Source of the DNA: Sabellastarte sp. h YS-2021
Taxonomy: Eukaryota > Annelida > Polychaeta > Sabellida > Sabellidae
Length of the DNA stretch: 64,000 bases
Reading direction: 5' to 3'
Assembly (NCBI GenBank): GCA_964017235.1
Contig: OZ024931.1
Span: forward strand, 100,086,221 to 100,150,220
This document shows, piece after piece, positions 10,880-20,416 of the stretch. A model generated the notes under the pieces. That model did not search any database. It had not been told where the DNA came from and worked only from the letters and a program-made list of their open reading frames with translations. The position numbers and the translations under genes are program-made. The stretch's first letter is position 1, and every line of letters begins with the position of its first letter.

Positions 10880-12365
10880 CAGATAAGTGGCGAATAGGTC
10901 CACGTGGGGAGTGAACCCCTTTGGCAGATCTGTTTGAACACCTGTGGATGTAGTGACCATTCGGTCAACTGTACCTGATTCGACCTGGAAAGTAGATCGG
11001 CCATCACATTCAGACACCCTTTGGAATGTGCCTGGCTTTCAATGTGATGTGAGAATGATGGCACCAGGTCATGATTCTCCACCGGAGTGCACACATCTCC
11101 GCTGAGTATGTTCCCCCTGTTTGTTTATGTAAGCCACCACAGTTGACTTGTCTGTAGCAACTAGCACAGTTTGGTCCTGACACTGGTCTTTGAAGCGTCT
11201 CAGGGCCAGAAAGGCAGCTTTTAATTCTAGGACGTTTATGTGAAGCCCTTTTTCCTGGGGAGACCACAGACCTTGTGTTGAACTTGGTTCTAAGTGAGCG
11301 CCCCAACCTTCGTTTGAGGCGTCTGTAAAGAGTTGGATACTGTGGTCTTTGGGATGAAGGTCTGAGCCTTTCATCACGTTTGCAGGATTCTGCCACCAAC
11401 CAGGTGTGCTGAGATGGCTTCTGTCCAAGGAAGGAGGCTGTCCAGTGGTTGAGGAAATCTCCAGTGCTCCTTGAGGTGAAACTGAAAGGGTCTCATGTGA
11501 AGTCGTCCCTCTGGGACCATTTTCTCCGTTGAGGCTAGCGACCCAATTAGAGACATCAAACATCTTGCAGTCAAAAACATGTTTGGACTTGAGGTGTAGG
11601 ATAAAATCCTGGAGTTTGAGCCAATTCTCATGAGTGGGTTTTACAAGGGCTGAATCCAGGTGGAACTCGTAACCCACGAACGAAAAACACCTGAGTGGGA
11701 TTCAGTTGATTTCATTGATTGATGATCCATCCCAAGGTCTGGGTTAGATCTACCACTGCCTGAGTGTTCACTAGGGCTTCCTCCCCCGACTGCGACCTGA
11801 TCAGCCAGTCGACCAGGTATTGGTGGAGTCTGAGACCTGGAGAGGGCCATGAGCTTCACCTCCTTTACGATCATGGTAAAGACCTGGGGTGCTGTGGCCA
11901 GTGTGAAAGGTAGGGAGGTGAACTGGAACACCTGAGACCTGTGGCAAAATCTAGGTATTTCTTTGAGTGAGGATGGATGGGGATGTGAAGGTAGGCGTCC
12001 GATAGATCTATCGACGATACCCATTCCCCTGGAATCAGGGAGGTCCTGACGAACTCTGGAGTTTCCATCTAGAATTTTTCTACATGTAGAAAAGTGTTGA
12101 GCCTGCTTAAGTCTATAACTGGCCTCCACCTTTGGTGAGGCTTGGGTATTAGAAACAGGCGACTGTAAAACCCGAGAGATTTTACATTTTCCACCCTTTC
12201 GATAACGTTCTTTGACAGTAGAGACTGGATGCAATGGGCCAAGGCTTGGTCCTTTGGGAGGGCCTTGTATTCTGATATTATCAGAAAAAACTGACCAAGT
12301 TGGGCTTTGAGAGGAATGGCAGTACGTAGCCATTGGTGATAAGGTTTAATACGTTGGATGAACAA
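10880..12365 (-). pseudogene. RT-RNase H-MT remnant (DIRS B)
   Basis: Broken polyprotein of element B. RT pieces at 12069-12365 (LIPKPHQRWRPVIDLSRLNT) and 11871-12068 (IDLSDAYLHIPIHP, the first catalytic Asp region) lie in different frames, and the palm continues out of frame to about 11510. RNase H (11069-11677) keeps FTDASNEGWGAH, NVLELKA and VATDKSTVVAYIN. Downstream MT-like sequence (DLFATYLNHKLP) is cut by the SINE at 10625. Unlike A, this copy retains the RT palm region, which shows that A suffered the deletion. Confidence 0.82.
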
Positions 12366-12408
12366 TTGTTTGTTTGCCAGTCTCTGCTGAAAGAACGGAG
12401 GCGACCTC

Positions 12409-14170
12409 CTACTGGTGGACTGCTTCAGGCTTTAAAGGAGTCATTGGGAAGAGGGATCCACGACCCCTGTTGTGGGGTCGAAAAAACGACCCTTGGAGCC
12501 TCTGAAGTTCTGTTTTCACCTGTTGGAAGAAAAACGACTGGTTACTGCTTTGTGAGGAATTGCCCCCGTAGGGGCGTTTCCTGTAGGAGCCTCTTTTCTT
12601 GTGGGGAGCACGAAAGGGCTTATTCTGGTAGGGTCCGAAACCCTGAGAACCTTTTGAGGTGCCTTTTTTAAGAAGGAAGTCCTCGTCTTCCTTCGCCAAC
12701 TAGTTCTTGGCGCCTGGTTTCTCCTAAGTGTGGTTGTAATAGGGTCATTTCGGCTTCAAGCCTAATCAAGCCAGTATTGCCCATGGAGTATAATTTTCTC
12801 TGGAGAATATGGGACAAGGACTACTAAGGCAAGTCAAGGCCCTGTGTTGGATCAGGATGGTCTTATTCCACAGATCCAGAGACTCACAGGCTTCCTCATA
12901 ACCACGTTTCGCTACTTAATCAGGGTCGGCACCTTTCCTGATCTGAGACTTGACCTGTTTTAAAAAGTGTTTCAGGCTATATTGACACTTCTCCAAAGTG
13001 ACATGACAGAAAGAGGAACTCTTGGCAAAGGTAGTAGCGAAATTGAGAGTGGAAAAATTCTGTCTTGCCTGATGTTCCATTTTTTTTTTTTTTTAAGAAT
13101 TGGAAGAGGAACCTTGACCATAGGAGCCCAGATGACTTAGGAGAAATACAAATCTTGGCAAAGTCTGTATTCAGCTCTTGTATTTTGTCCTCATAACAAG
13201 ACTGGTCTAGCTGGTACCACTTGACAGTGGAAGCAGGATGTTGTTACCCTCAGGTAAATTTGTTGTTTGGAAGTCCTGATCAAATTTATCAAAGGGATTC
13301 TTAATCATTGAATTGAGAGGCAACATGGAGGAAGGACCTCTTGGTCTAAGTTCTTACCTGCCTTTCTCATCATCAAGGCACATGACAGCAGTTGAAGATC
13401 TAGTTAAGGATTCCCTAGGTTCAGGCAACTTGAGGATGCGTCGAAACATATCCACCTCCTCAGCATATTGGAATGGGATGTCAGCCAATGCTACTTCGTT
13501 ATAATAAGGAGGGTAGGGGTCATGTTGGGGTTTCCTTCACCAACTCTGAATTAAGTAGTCCTGATCAGGGTATGACTTCCTGGAGGGCTTAGGGAACCTA
13601 TGCATATGTTCAGGGTACTGATCCTCCTCTGAAGATGAGGGTACGAATCTGGCCCTCGACTTGTGTTGGCTTATCAGAGTGCTTTGGGCCTACTAGGGGC
13701 TGGTTGAGGGTCATTAGAATAGTCCGAATAGTGGTCCGATTGTTTTGGGCTGGGCGAGGCAACCTTCAAGGGATCCTCGGCCGAACTACGACCTTGACCC
13801 GAGTCGTCTACGAGGCAACTAGAATACGAGTCGAGGCGAGAATTTGTTGAGTTCTGGGGCGAACTCCACCTCCAGTGACTCAATAGCACTACTGGATTCG
13901 AGAATATGTCCAGATCTTGGAGGGTGCGTTCGTTTTGTGAGCTGAAGAAGAGGTCTGATCAACCTCCCTTTGCTTTTGTAAAGATTTCTGAAAATCTTCA
14001 CAAAATTTATTGAACGCCGAATATATGTATGTCAACGCGAGAAGACAAAGATTTCTCGAGATTAACTGTGACACACGGATCGTCGACCTTACCTGCCTCT
14101 CTGCAGGTAGGAAAGAAATAAATGCATTTGCTGTAGGTATTTTTATTACTAGTTTGATGAGAAGACATGC
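12409..14170 (-). pseudogene. gag remnant (DIRS B)
   Basis: Degenerate gag. The basic Gly/Arg C-terminal part (GNSSQSSNQSF, PHNRGRG) is at 12409-12699. The middle is scattered over several frames, with an A/T homopolymer at 13081. N-terminal pieces (EDFQKSLQKQREVDQ, PAERQVRSTIRV) lie at 13819-14188. Relative to A about 310 bp of the N-terminal coding region, including part of the Cys/His cluster, is missing near 14060. Confidence 0.7.
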
Positions 14171-14288
14171 TTTAATGCAATAAAACAAACGCGAGTAGAC
14201 CTCGAGTCAACAACTCGCAGAAGAAAAGCCAGTCGAGGCGAGTTCATAAAACTTAAAATAAGGACAATTTAAGCAGAAGTGCTGAAAA

Positions 14289-14502
14289 TTGCAAATTTAA
14301 TAGTAAATTAAATTTTTATAAGTTAATACCCTATCCAATGGACAATAGCTTATCCGGTCGGCGCAGACCGGCCCGCCAAACGTCAGAAAAAGACGTCCTG
14401 TGTCTCCACTGGCCAGGCCGGTCCAGTGCTGTGCACTCGCCAGGTGGCGTGTAGTACTTCCTTCCTGTCTAGACAGCGTGACGTCATAGCATCTTTTTCA
14501 TT
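14289..14502 (+). repeat. DIRS C left inverted terminal repeat
   Basis: Inverted copy of the right end from about 14330 inward (CCAATGGACAATAGC, ATCCGGTCGGCGCAGACCGG, GTGACGTCATAGC). The outermost bases hold a 9-bp-arm hairpin AAATTTAAT-AGTAA-ATTAAATTT at 14293-14315. A perfect CRE-like palindrome TGACGTCA is at 14479-14486. Confidence 0.88.
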
Positions 14503-14564
14503 GTCTAAACCATTAGACCCCTAGTAAACTGATAGCGGGGTCGGTGGGAGGGTCTTGTGTGTCC

Positions 14565-14650
14565 ATTGGATAGGGTATTAACTTATAAAAATTTAATTTA
14601 CTATTAAATTTGCAATTTTATTGCGTTAATACATCCTATGCTATGGACAA
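14565..14650 (+). other. DIRS C internal complementary region
   Basis: Reverse complement of the left outer end (CCATTGGATAGGGTATTAAC...) followed by reverse complement of the right outer end (TTTTATTGCGTTAATACATCC), joined as AAATTTGCAATTTTATTGCG. The junction contains the dyad GCAAT-TTT-ATTGC. Confidence 0.9.
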
Positions 14651-14975
14651 TAGCTGAATAACTACCGCTTGGAACGCTAAGAAGTTACTAGGGACTTAAC
14701 TGAACTCATAAATAAACTAACAACTTTTCAGGCCTGGGTCGACTCTGAGGTCAGGAAACCCTTAAGGCTATAGTCGGTCAACAGATACCGGTTAACCGGT
14801 CTCACCGACTTACCCCCCCCCCCCCTTTTGAACAGACCTGCTCTGAGGTAGGGGAAGAGAGGGCTGAGTTCAGTCCCCTGAGAAGGAATAAACACCCCGA
14901 AGGAAGCACGTCTGAGTTTGTTTGTTTTTTGTTTACTTAACTGTATATACACTATTCACATATTACAAATCTCCT

Positions 14976-16090
14976 CTAGGTTCTAGGTTGTTGGTGGATC
15001 TGCTGAGCAGCCACTACAGGACCTAGGTGGAAGAGCTCTGAATCAGCCCAGGCCACATCCTTCAGATAAAACTGCATGAAGGTATCATGTGATTTCCAGT
15101 GGCAAGCTGATAAAATCTGCTCCAGGGAAACTCCCGACTGGAAGGCCTTAGAAGCAGCAAAGGCCCTGACATCATGAGCTTTAACTTGATGCAGGGTGTG
15201 GGCTTGATGATCGGAGAGCTCATAGCACAGGATCACAGTCTGTTTGATCCATGAGGAGATGGTGGCAGGGGAGATGTCTTTGTCGAAGCCCTTCTTGAAG
15301 GAGACAAAGACTAGTTCCTTGTGCTGCCGGAGGTCTGAAGTCCTGTCCAAATAGTAGCGCAAGGCTCTGACTGGACAAAGGGATCTGTCAGCCTTGAGGG
15401 ACTTATCCAGAGTAGGAGCCAGGGCTGGTATGACCACTGGGGCTACACTCTCTGGACCCTCTTTGGCCAGCTGATTCTTGGAAAGAAAGCTGGGAGATGG
15501 AAACAGGGATACCTTAGACCAATCGGCTTGGTGTCTGATGTTCCTGTTTTGCCATGCATGGATCTCACTCCTTCTTTTACCAGAGCCCAGGGCCAAAAGG
15601 AAGACAGTTTTGAAGGTCAGATGCTTCAGTGATGCCTCCCTAAGAGGTTCGAAAGGAGCCTTTGTCAGCTGGTGTAGTACCAGGGAAAGGTTCCAGGAGG
15701 GTATTCCCCTCCGCCCTTTGGGTCTATCTCTGTGGAAACTTTCGAAGAGACGAGTGAGATTATCATCTTTGCTAACATTGACTGTTGTATTACCTAGTTT
15801 ATCAGCAATGGCAGACCTGTATCCATCAATGGTGCTGGGCTGTAACTTCCTGTCCTCAAAGAGGTACAATAGGAAGTCAGCCACCGACTTTATAGGTGGT
15901 GACCTGAAGTCCACCTGATTAGTGATGCACCACTTTGTAAAAATGGTCCACTTTGTCTCATAGACCGATCTAGTCGATTTTCTTTGAGGAGCCTGAATTC
16001 TTGCTGCCACTGCCTCAGAGAAGCCCTGTTCCTTGATTTTTGTGGCTCCAGGAGCCAGGCATGGAGGTTTAGATTTGTCAGATTTCTGTG
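14976..16090 (-). CDS. tyrosine recombinase (DIRS C)
   Basis: Tyrosine recombinase, at the C-terminal end of a very long open frame that has no stop from the gag UGA (18194) to 14976. Recombinase homology with A begins near residues EQGFSEAVAARIQAPQRKS, hence the start given here; the real N-terminus is unknown. Active-site signatures: GKRRSEIHAW, KAHDVRAFAASKAF, ACHWKSHD and QFYLKDVAW, all complete. The N-terminal part overlaps the end of the RT-RNase H-MT frame by about 200 bp. It is in the same frame as gag and the Cys-rich extension, so it might be reached by stop-codon readthrough, or be translated separately. Confidence 0.85.
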
Positions 16091-18094
16091 AGGGATCTGA
16101 TTGAAGGGCTGTGTCAGCAAATTGGGCAGGTTGGGCAGGTAGAGAGGGACCTGACTGGACATTGTCACCAGGTCCCAAAACCAAGGCATGTTGGGCCACC
16201 CCGGGGCAATCAAGATGAGTCTCTTGCACGGGGAGTCCAGAAGCTTCTCCACTACTTTGCCCAATATGGCGGTCGGTGGGAAGGTGTATGCATCCAGATC
16301 CCCCCATGGCAGAGTAAGTGCATCCACTGCAATAGCCAGGGAGTCCGGTACTGGAGAGACAAACTGAGGTAACTTGTGGTTGAACCTCGTGGCAAACAGA
16401 TCCACTTGAGGCCGGTGCCATTGGTTGCAGATCTGTTGGAAAATCTCCGGGAGGAGGGACCACTCTGTTTGAATGGTCTGACCCAGCCTGGATAGCTTGT
16501 CGGCTATCACATTCAAACGGCCAGGGATGTGTCAGGCTTTTAGAGTTACTTGTCGCTGGGAACACCAGGTCAAGGTTCTCCACAGTAGGGCACAAAGCGG
16601 GCCCGACCTCATGCCTCCTTCCTTGTTTATGTAAGCTACCACTGTAGTATTGTCGGTTGCTATTAGAACTAGCTTGTCTACGCAGAGATTTTGGAACTCT
16701 TTTAAGGCTAGAAACACAGCCTTGAGTTCCAGATAGTTTATGTGCAGCTTGCTTTCCGGCACCGACCAGGACCCTCTTGCAGTGAATTCGTTTACGTGAG
16801 CACCCCACCCTTCTTTTGATACGTCTGTAAAAATTTGCAGAGCATGTCTTACTGGGTGTAATGGTTGACCTTGAAGCACATTGTCTTCGTCTAGCCACCA
16901 TTGTAAGTGAGGATGTAGGGCCCTTGGTAGAGGGATAATCTTCTCTAGAGATTCTGGTACCCTCCAGTTGTTTTTGAGATGCCACTGTATGGGTCTCATG
17001 TGTAGTCGGCCGAGGTGAACCTGTTTTTCTGTGGCTGTTAGCAGACCTATCAGGGACATGAACTGCCGGACCGGACAGGCCGGTAGCAGCAAGAGTGCAT
17101 GTATCTTGTCCTGAAGGCTTTTCCACCGGCCCGGAATCGGTCTGACCCGGCCGGACCTGAGGTCGAACTGGTAACCTACGAAGTCGAAGACCTGTTTGGG
17201 TTCCAGTTCTGATTTCTCTAAATTTACCAGCCAACCTAAGTTCTGGCACATCGTCACCAGGATTTGGGTATGTCGGAGACAAATTTGCTGGGATCTGGCT
17301 CTCACCAACCAGTCGTCTAGGTATTGGTGGATCCTTATACCCCTTTGTATGGCCATCAGTTTCACTTCCTTTGCTAACACAGTGAAATCCATGGGCGCTG
17401 TGGACAGACCAAAGGGCAGTGCCCTGAACTGATAAGTCCGGCCCTGGACATGAAATCTTAGATATTTCCTGGATTGTTCCTGTATTGGTATGTGGAAGTA
17501 GCCGTCCTTGAAATCTACTGAGGTAACCCATTCTCCTTGTTGGAGGGATGTTCGGATGGTTTCCGGTGTCTCCATTTTGAATTTCTCCACCTTGAGGAAA
17601 AGATTTAGGTTGCTTAGGTCCAGTATTGGCCGCCATTTGTTGTTGGGTTTGGGGACTAGAAATAGTCGGTTGAAAAACCTTGGAGAGTTTTGATTTCGAA
17701 CCCTTTCCACTGCTTTGTCTATAAGCTGATGTAATGCCTCCAGCAGGTAGCTGTTCCTGTGGGGATTGACATAACGGCTTATGACTGAAGGAGACCGTGT
17801 GAGTTGGGGCCGGATCCGAAAGGAAAGGGTGTAACCCTCTTTCAGGATTTGAACTATTTTCGGACCGGCCCCCAGATCCAGCCAAGTTTTCCAAAAGTTT
17901 TGTAGTCTGGCCCCTACAGGTTGATCGTTTACAACATTTTGGACAGTTTTTACAGGTTGGACACAAGACAATTGAGTGACACAAGAAACAGGTTTCACAT
18001 ATTTTAATTTGTGACACACCTTTGATTGACACTCTGCCCACCCGGGACTTAACTCTCTCTTTTGGGAGTGCCCGGGTGCAGAAGGTACATCCAT
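15890..18094 (-). pseudogene. RT-RNase H-MT (DIRS C), one nonsense codon
   Basis: Polyprotein in the +1 frame relative to gag. The start at 18094 is the first ATG of this frame after the gag stop (MDVPSAPGHSQ). RT: LVPKPNNKWRPILDLSNL, SVDFKDGYFHIPI (first Asp), FRALPFGLSTAP and HQYLDDWLVRA (YLDD). RNase H: FTDVSKEGWGAH, NYLELKAVFLAL, IATDNTTVVAYINKEGG. The MT-like domain follows: LNVIADKLSRLGQT, QVDLFATRFNHKLP, YTFPPTAIL, LIAPGWPNMPWFWDL. A single TGA at 16532-16534 replaces the Arg codon of the RHIPG motif (CGA in D), separating RT-RNase H from MT. Otherwise it is intact. FKDGY has Gly where E and D have Ala. Confidence 0.9.
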
Positions 18095-18191
18095 TACAAC
18101 ATGATAATTTACAGAGTCTAATGTCTTTTCTTGTGCTAGAGTCTTGCTCCCGGCCAGCAGTCCCTCCTGTAAACTGTTTACAAAGTAATTG
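17904..18191 (-). CDS. Cys-rich gag extension after UGA (DIRS C)
   Basis: In-frame continuation of gag after its UGA stop, about 95 codons, with no further stop. It contains two Cys clusters: CKLSCCNGCTFCTRA, then KERVKSR, then ICETCFLCHSIVLC followed by CPTC..CPKCC..STCRGQT. In total 14 Cys and one His are arranged as CxxC-like pairs, suggesting zinc binding. The Cys positions are identical in elements D and E although intervening residues differ, which argues that this frame is translated. I do not recognise the domain. It overlaps the N-terminal part of the RT frame, so the DNA is read in two frames here. Confidence 0.7.
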
Positions 18192-18194
18192 TCA
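18186..18194 (-). promoter_or_regulatory. leaky stop context UGA-CAA-UUA (DIRS C)
   Basis: Gag ends with codons Tyr-Lys-UGA followed by CAA UUA. A stop followed by CAR YYA is the established tobamovirus-type readthrough context. The same arrangement is present at 38665-38673 (UGA CAA UUA) and 61250-61258 (UGA CAA UCA). Function is inferred, not shown. Confidence 0.65.
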
Positions 18195-20270
18195 TTTATA
18201 GGACTGCTGGCCCTTGGCTGGTCGCGAGGAGTAGTAAGAGGCCTTGCCCTTATTCTTCTTGCCCTGACCCTTGTTGCCAATGTTCTTCCATGCAGGACGG
18301 TCTGGTTTCCTGTAGTCCGAACGCTTTTCTGGTCGTTCGTATGGATGGAAGCGACCTTTCTTTCCTGACTGGCCTTGGTTTTTACTCTCAAAATTTGCAA
18401 TGTCTTGCTCGGCCTGTTTCAATGCGGCATCTGGGAACAGGGTTGAGATATGGAGAGGCCCAGTCCGTAAGGCACCCAGGGTGTCCGGCTTTATACCCAT
18501 CTTAAGATGAGAGAGGTAGGCATCTCTTCTGATGAGTGTCGTATTGGCAACCGTAACAAACACAAAATCCGATAAATGTTCAAGGGTTTTTGCCATGGAC
18601 TGTGTTATGCTAGAATTAAAGTTCATGAGAAACTGTAATTCGTCAGCAGCATGAGAAAGTTTCCCTGAGGATTTCCCTTTGGTCAGTTCTGCTTTGATAG
18701 CTTTGAGTTCGGACTGCATGTTGTCCTGTACCCTGTATAGACATCGGTTGAAGCCAGCCGCTTGGTTGCAAATAATAGAGGCTTCGCGGGCTGACTTCTC
18801 CCACTTGCGTAAATTGTCCTGGGAAATCTGGCGTGAAGCAGGTGGGGTTGATGCAATGCCAGCTGCCTTCGCGATGCGACTATAAGAGCTATTAACTTTG
18901 GATGCGTCAGTGCTCCAAGTCTGTACGGTTTTCCCAGTTTCCTGATCACTCTTCTGTATTGTAGGTACAAAGTTATACCACTTGGCCTGGAACTTTGGGG
19001 GTCGGACGAACTGGTCCTTGAGGAGACCTCCAGCCTCCGAACTACGCGATGGGTATCCCTCTGTAAGTGTGAGGTTGAGCTTCCCCATCTTGTTGCATAG
19101 CCACTCATCCGTGGGCATGGTGACCGAAACCTTTCCTGTGGGCTGGGCTTTAGGGCCAGCAAATGGGTTATCTTCCGACTTGGAAGCTGCAGTGTCAATC
19201 TCTGGGATGTGGTTCCACCCCATAAACGATCTGATCCCACTCATCGTTTCTCTGTAATTCTGTTCCTCTGAGAGGGTCAGATCTGGGTCGTTAACAGAGG
19301 CTTCGCGATCTTGGTCAGAGAGCTCTCCCTCTTCAACAAAAATGTCCACAGGCGGACGGTCAGACAGGTCGGAGTCGGTATCCATGGAAGATACACTGGT
19401 TTTCCTTGCCGGTGCTGAAGATGCTCTGCTGGGTACCTGTTGTGACAAGGGAGAGTCGGTACCAGCCACATCTGGATGCCGGTCGGTAGGCACCTTTGCT
19501 CTTGACGATTTGCTGGTCGACTTGGATACAGTCTGACAAACACCAGGCAAATCTGAAGATAGCTGAGGGGCAGCTGAAGTCTGTGGTTGGTCGGTATCCG
19601 GTCTCTGAGAGACGAGGTCGGTGGCCGACAACTCCGTATCTTGAGGTTTGATGAAAGGTTTGGACGAGATAGCCGAACCTGAAGGAGGTGAGTGTGCTGG
19701 GGTGACTTTCACTGTAGTAAAGGTCGGTTCTCTATCCAAGGACTTGGCTAACAAAAGCGCCTCTAGTCTGTTAAACCGATCAGACCATTTCTGGTCTAAC
19801 TCATCGATCCTTGTGTCCGGTGAGAATCTGTGAGTCTTGGAAAGCGACTTAGAGGGTTTGTCAGAAGCCAGTTTGGAATCTTTTGAAGAATGAGTCTTAG
19901 TCTTTTCAGAAGGATTAGGTTTCTTCTTCTTTTCAGAACTAGCACCCGGGGACTGCAAAATCCCCTGGTCGTCCACAGCTCCCACTACCGTCACAGAGGA
20001 TGGGTCTATGAGAGAGGAACTGGTAGAGTCCTCTTTTGGAGTATCCGCAGATTTTTTAAGATCTCTTTTTACCTTCTTTAATCTGTAAGACGGAGTGGAC
20101 AACTGTAAACGTTGTTCCTCAGACAAAATGTTACAAGAGTTACAGTCCTTCTTGGCAACGCACGGATCTGACCCCTTACCCTTTTCTCTGCAACGTGTGC
20201 AGAAACAATGGCTGTCGAAGCTAGCCATGATGTGGCCACAACTTCCATGCTTCTGTGAAGGGGAAGACAT
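18192..20270 (-). CDS. gag protein (DIRS C)
   Basis: Capsid-like protein of 692 residues. The start at 20270 (MSSPSQKHG) is chosen because D and E share MSSPGQ. Residues 10-50 hold a Cys/His cluster (CGHIMASFDSHCFCTRCREKG, DPCVAKKDCNSC) of a kind I recall from fish DIRS gag proteins. Residues ~60-330 are Ser/Pro/Lys/Asp-rich and probably disordered, with a conserved DELDQKWSDRFNRLEALLL segment likely helical. Residues ~340-640 form the conserved core (YRETMSGIRSFMGW, NPFAGPKAQPTGKVSV, TEGYPSRSSEAGGLL, QISQDNLRKWEKSAREASI). The C-terminus is Lys/Gly/Ser-rich. It ends at a UGA that may be leaky. Confidence 0.88.
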   Translation of the reverse strand: MSSPSQKHGSCGHIMASFDSHCFCTRCREKGKGSDPCVAKKDCNSCNILSEEQRLQLSTPSYRLKKVKRDLKKSADTPKEDSTSSSLIDPSSVTVVGAVDDQGILQSPGASSEKKKKPNPSEKTKTHSSKDSKLASDKPSKSLSKTHRFSPDTRIDELDQKWSDRFNRLEALLLAKSLDREPTFTTVKVTPAHSPPSGSAISSKPFIKPQDTELSATDLVSQRPDTDQPQTSAAPQLSSDLPGVCQTVSKSTSKSSRAKVPTDRHPDVAGTDSPLSQQVPSRASSAPARKTSVSSMDTDSDLSDRPPVDIFVEEGELSDQDREASVNDPDLTLSEEQNYRETMSGIRSFMGWNHIPEIDTAASKSEDNPFAGPKAQPTGKVSVTMPTDEWLCNKMGKLNLTLTEGYPSRSSEAGGLLKDQFVRPPKFQAKWYNFVPTIQKSDQETGKTVQTWSTDASKVNSSYSRIAKAAGIASTPPASRQISQDNLRKWEKSAREASIICNQAAGFNRCLYRVQDNMQSELKAIKAELTKGKSSGKLSHAADELQFLMNFNSSITQSMAKTLEHLSDFVFVTVANTTLIRRDAYLSHLKMGIKPDTLGALRTGPLHISTLFPDAALKQAEQDIANFESKNQGQSGKKGRFHPYERPEKRSDYRKPDRPAWKNIGNKGQGKKNKGKASYYSSRPAKGQQSYK

Positions 20271-20416
20271 GACGATCCGTAACCAAAAACAAGTCAAAAT
20301 GATCTATACACACTCTTGAACACAATAATTAAAAAAGAAAGCACACTCTGAAGAATAACTTTAATAAATCCCAAAATATATTTCACTCAGAAAATTCGTG
20401 TACACAACACATACGC

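Noticed and set aside
15478-15918. Plus-strand open frames opposite the recombinase and gag genes
   Set aside because: Antisense by-products of conserved coding sequence, recurring opposite every DIRS copy with no independent features.
16600-18041. N-terminal two thirds of the 1021-codon open frame in element C as a separate protein
   Set aside because: It overlaps RT-RNase H in another frame. Comparison with E shows strong conservation in the RT frame but poor conservation in this one beyond the Cys-rich start. Only the Cys-rich part and the recombinase were kept.
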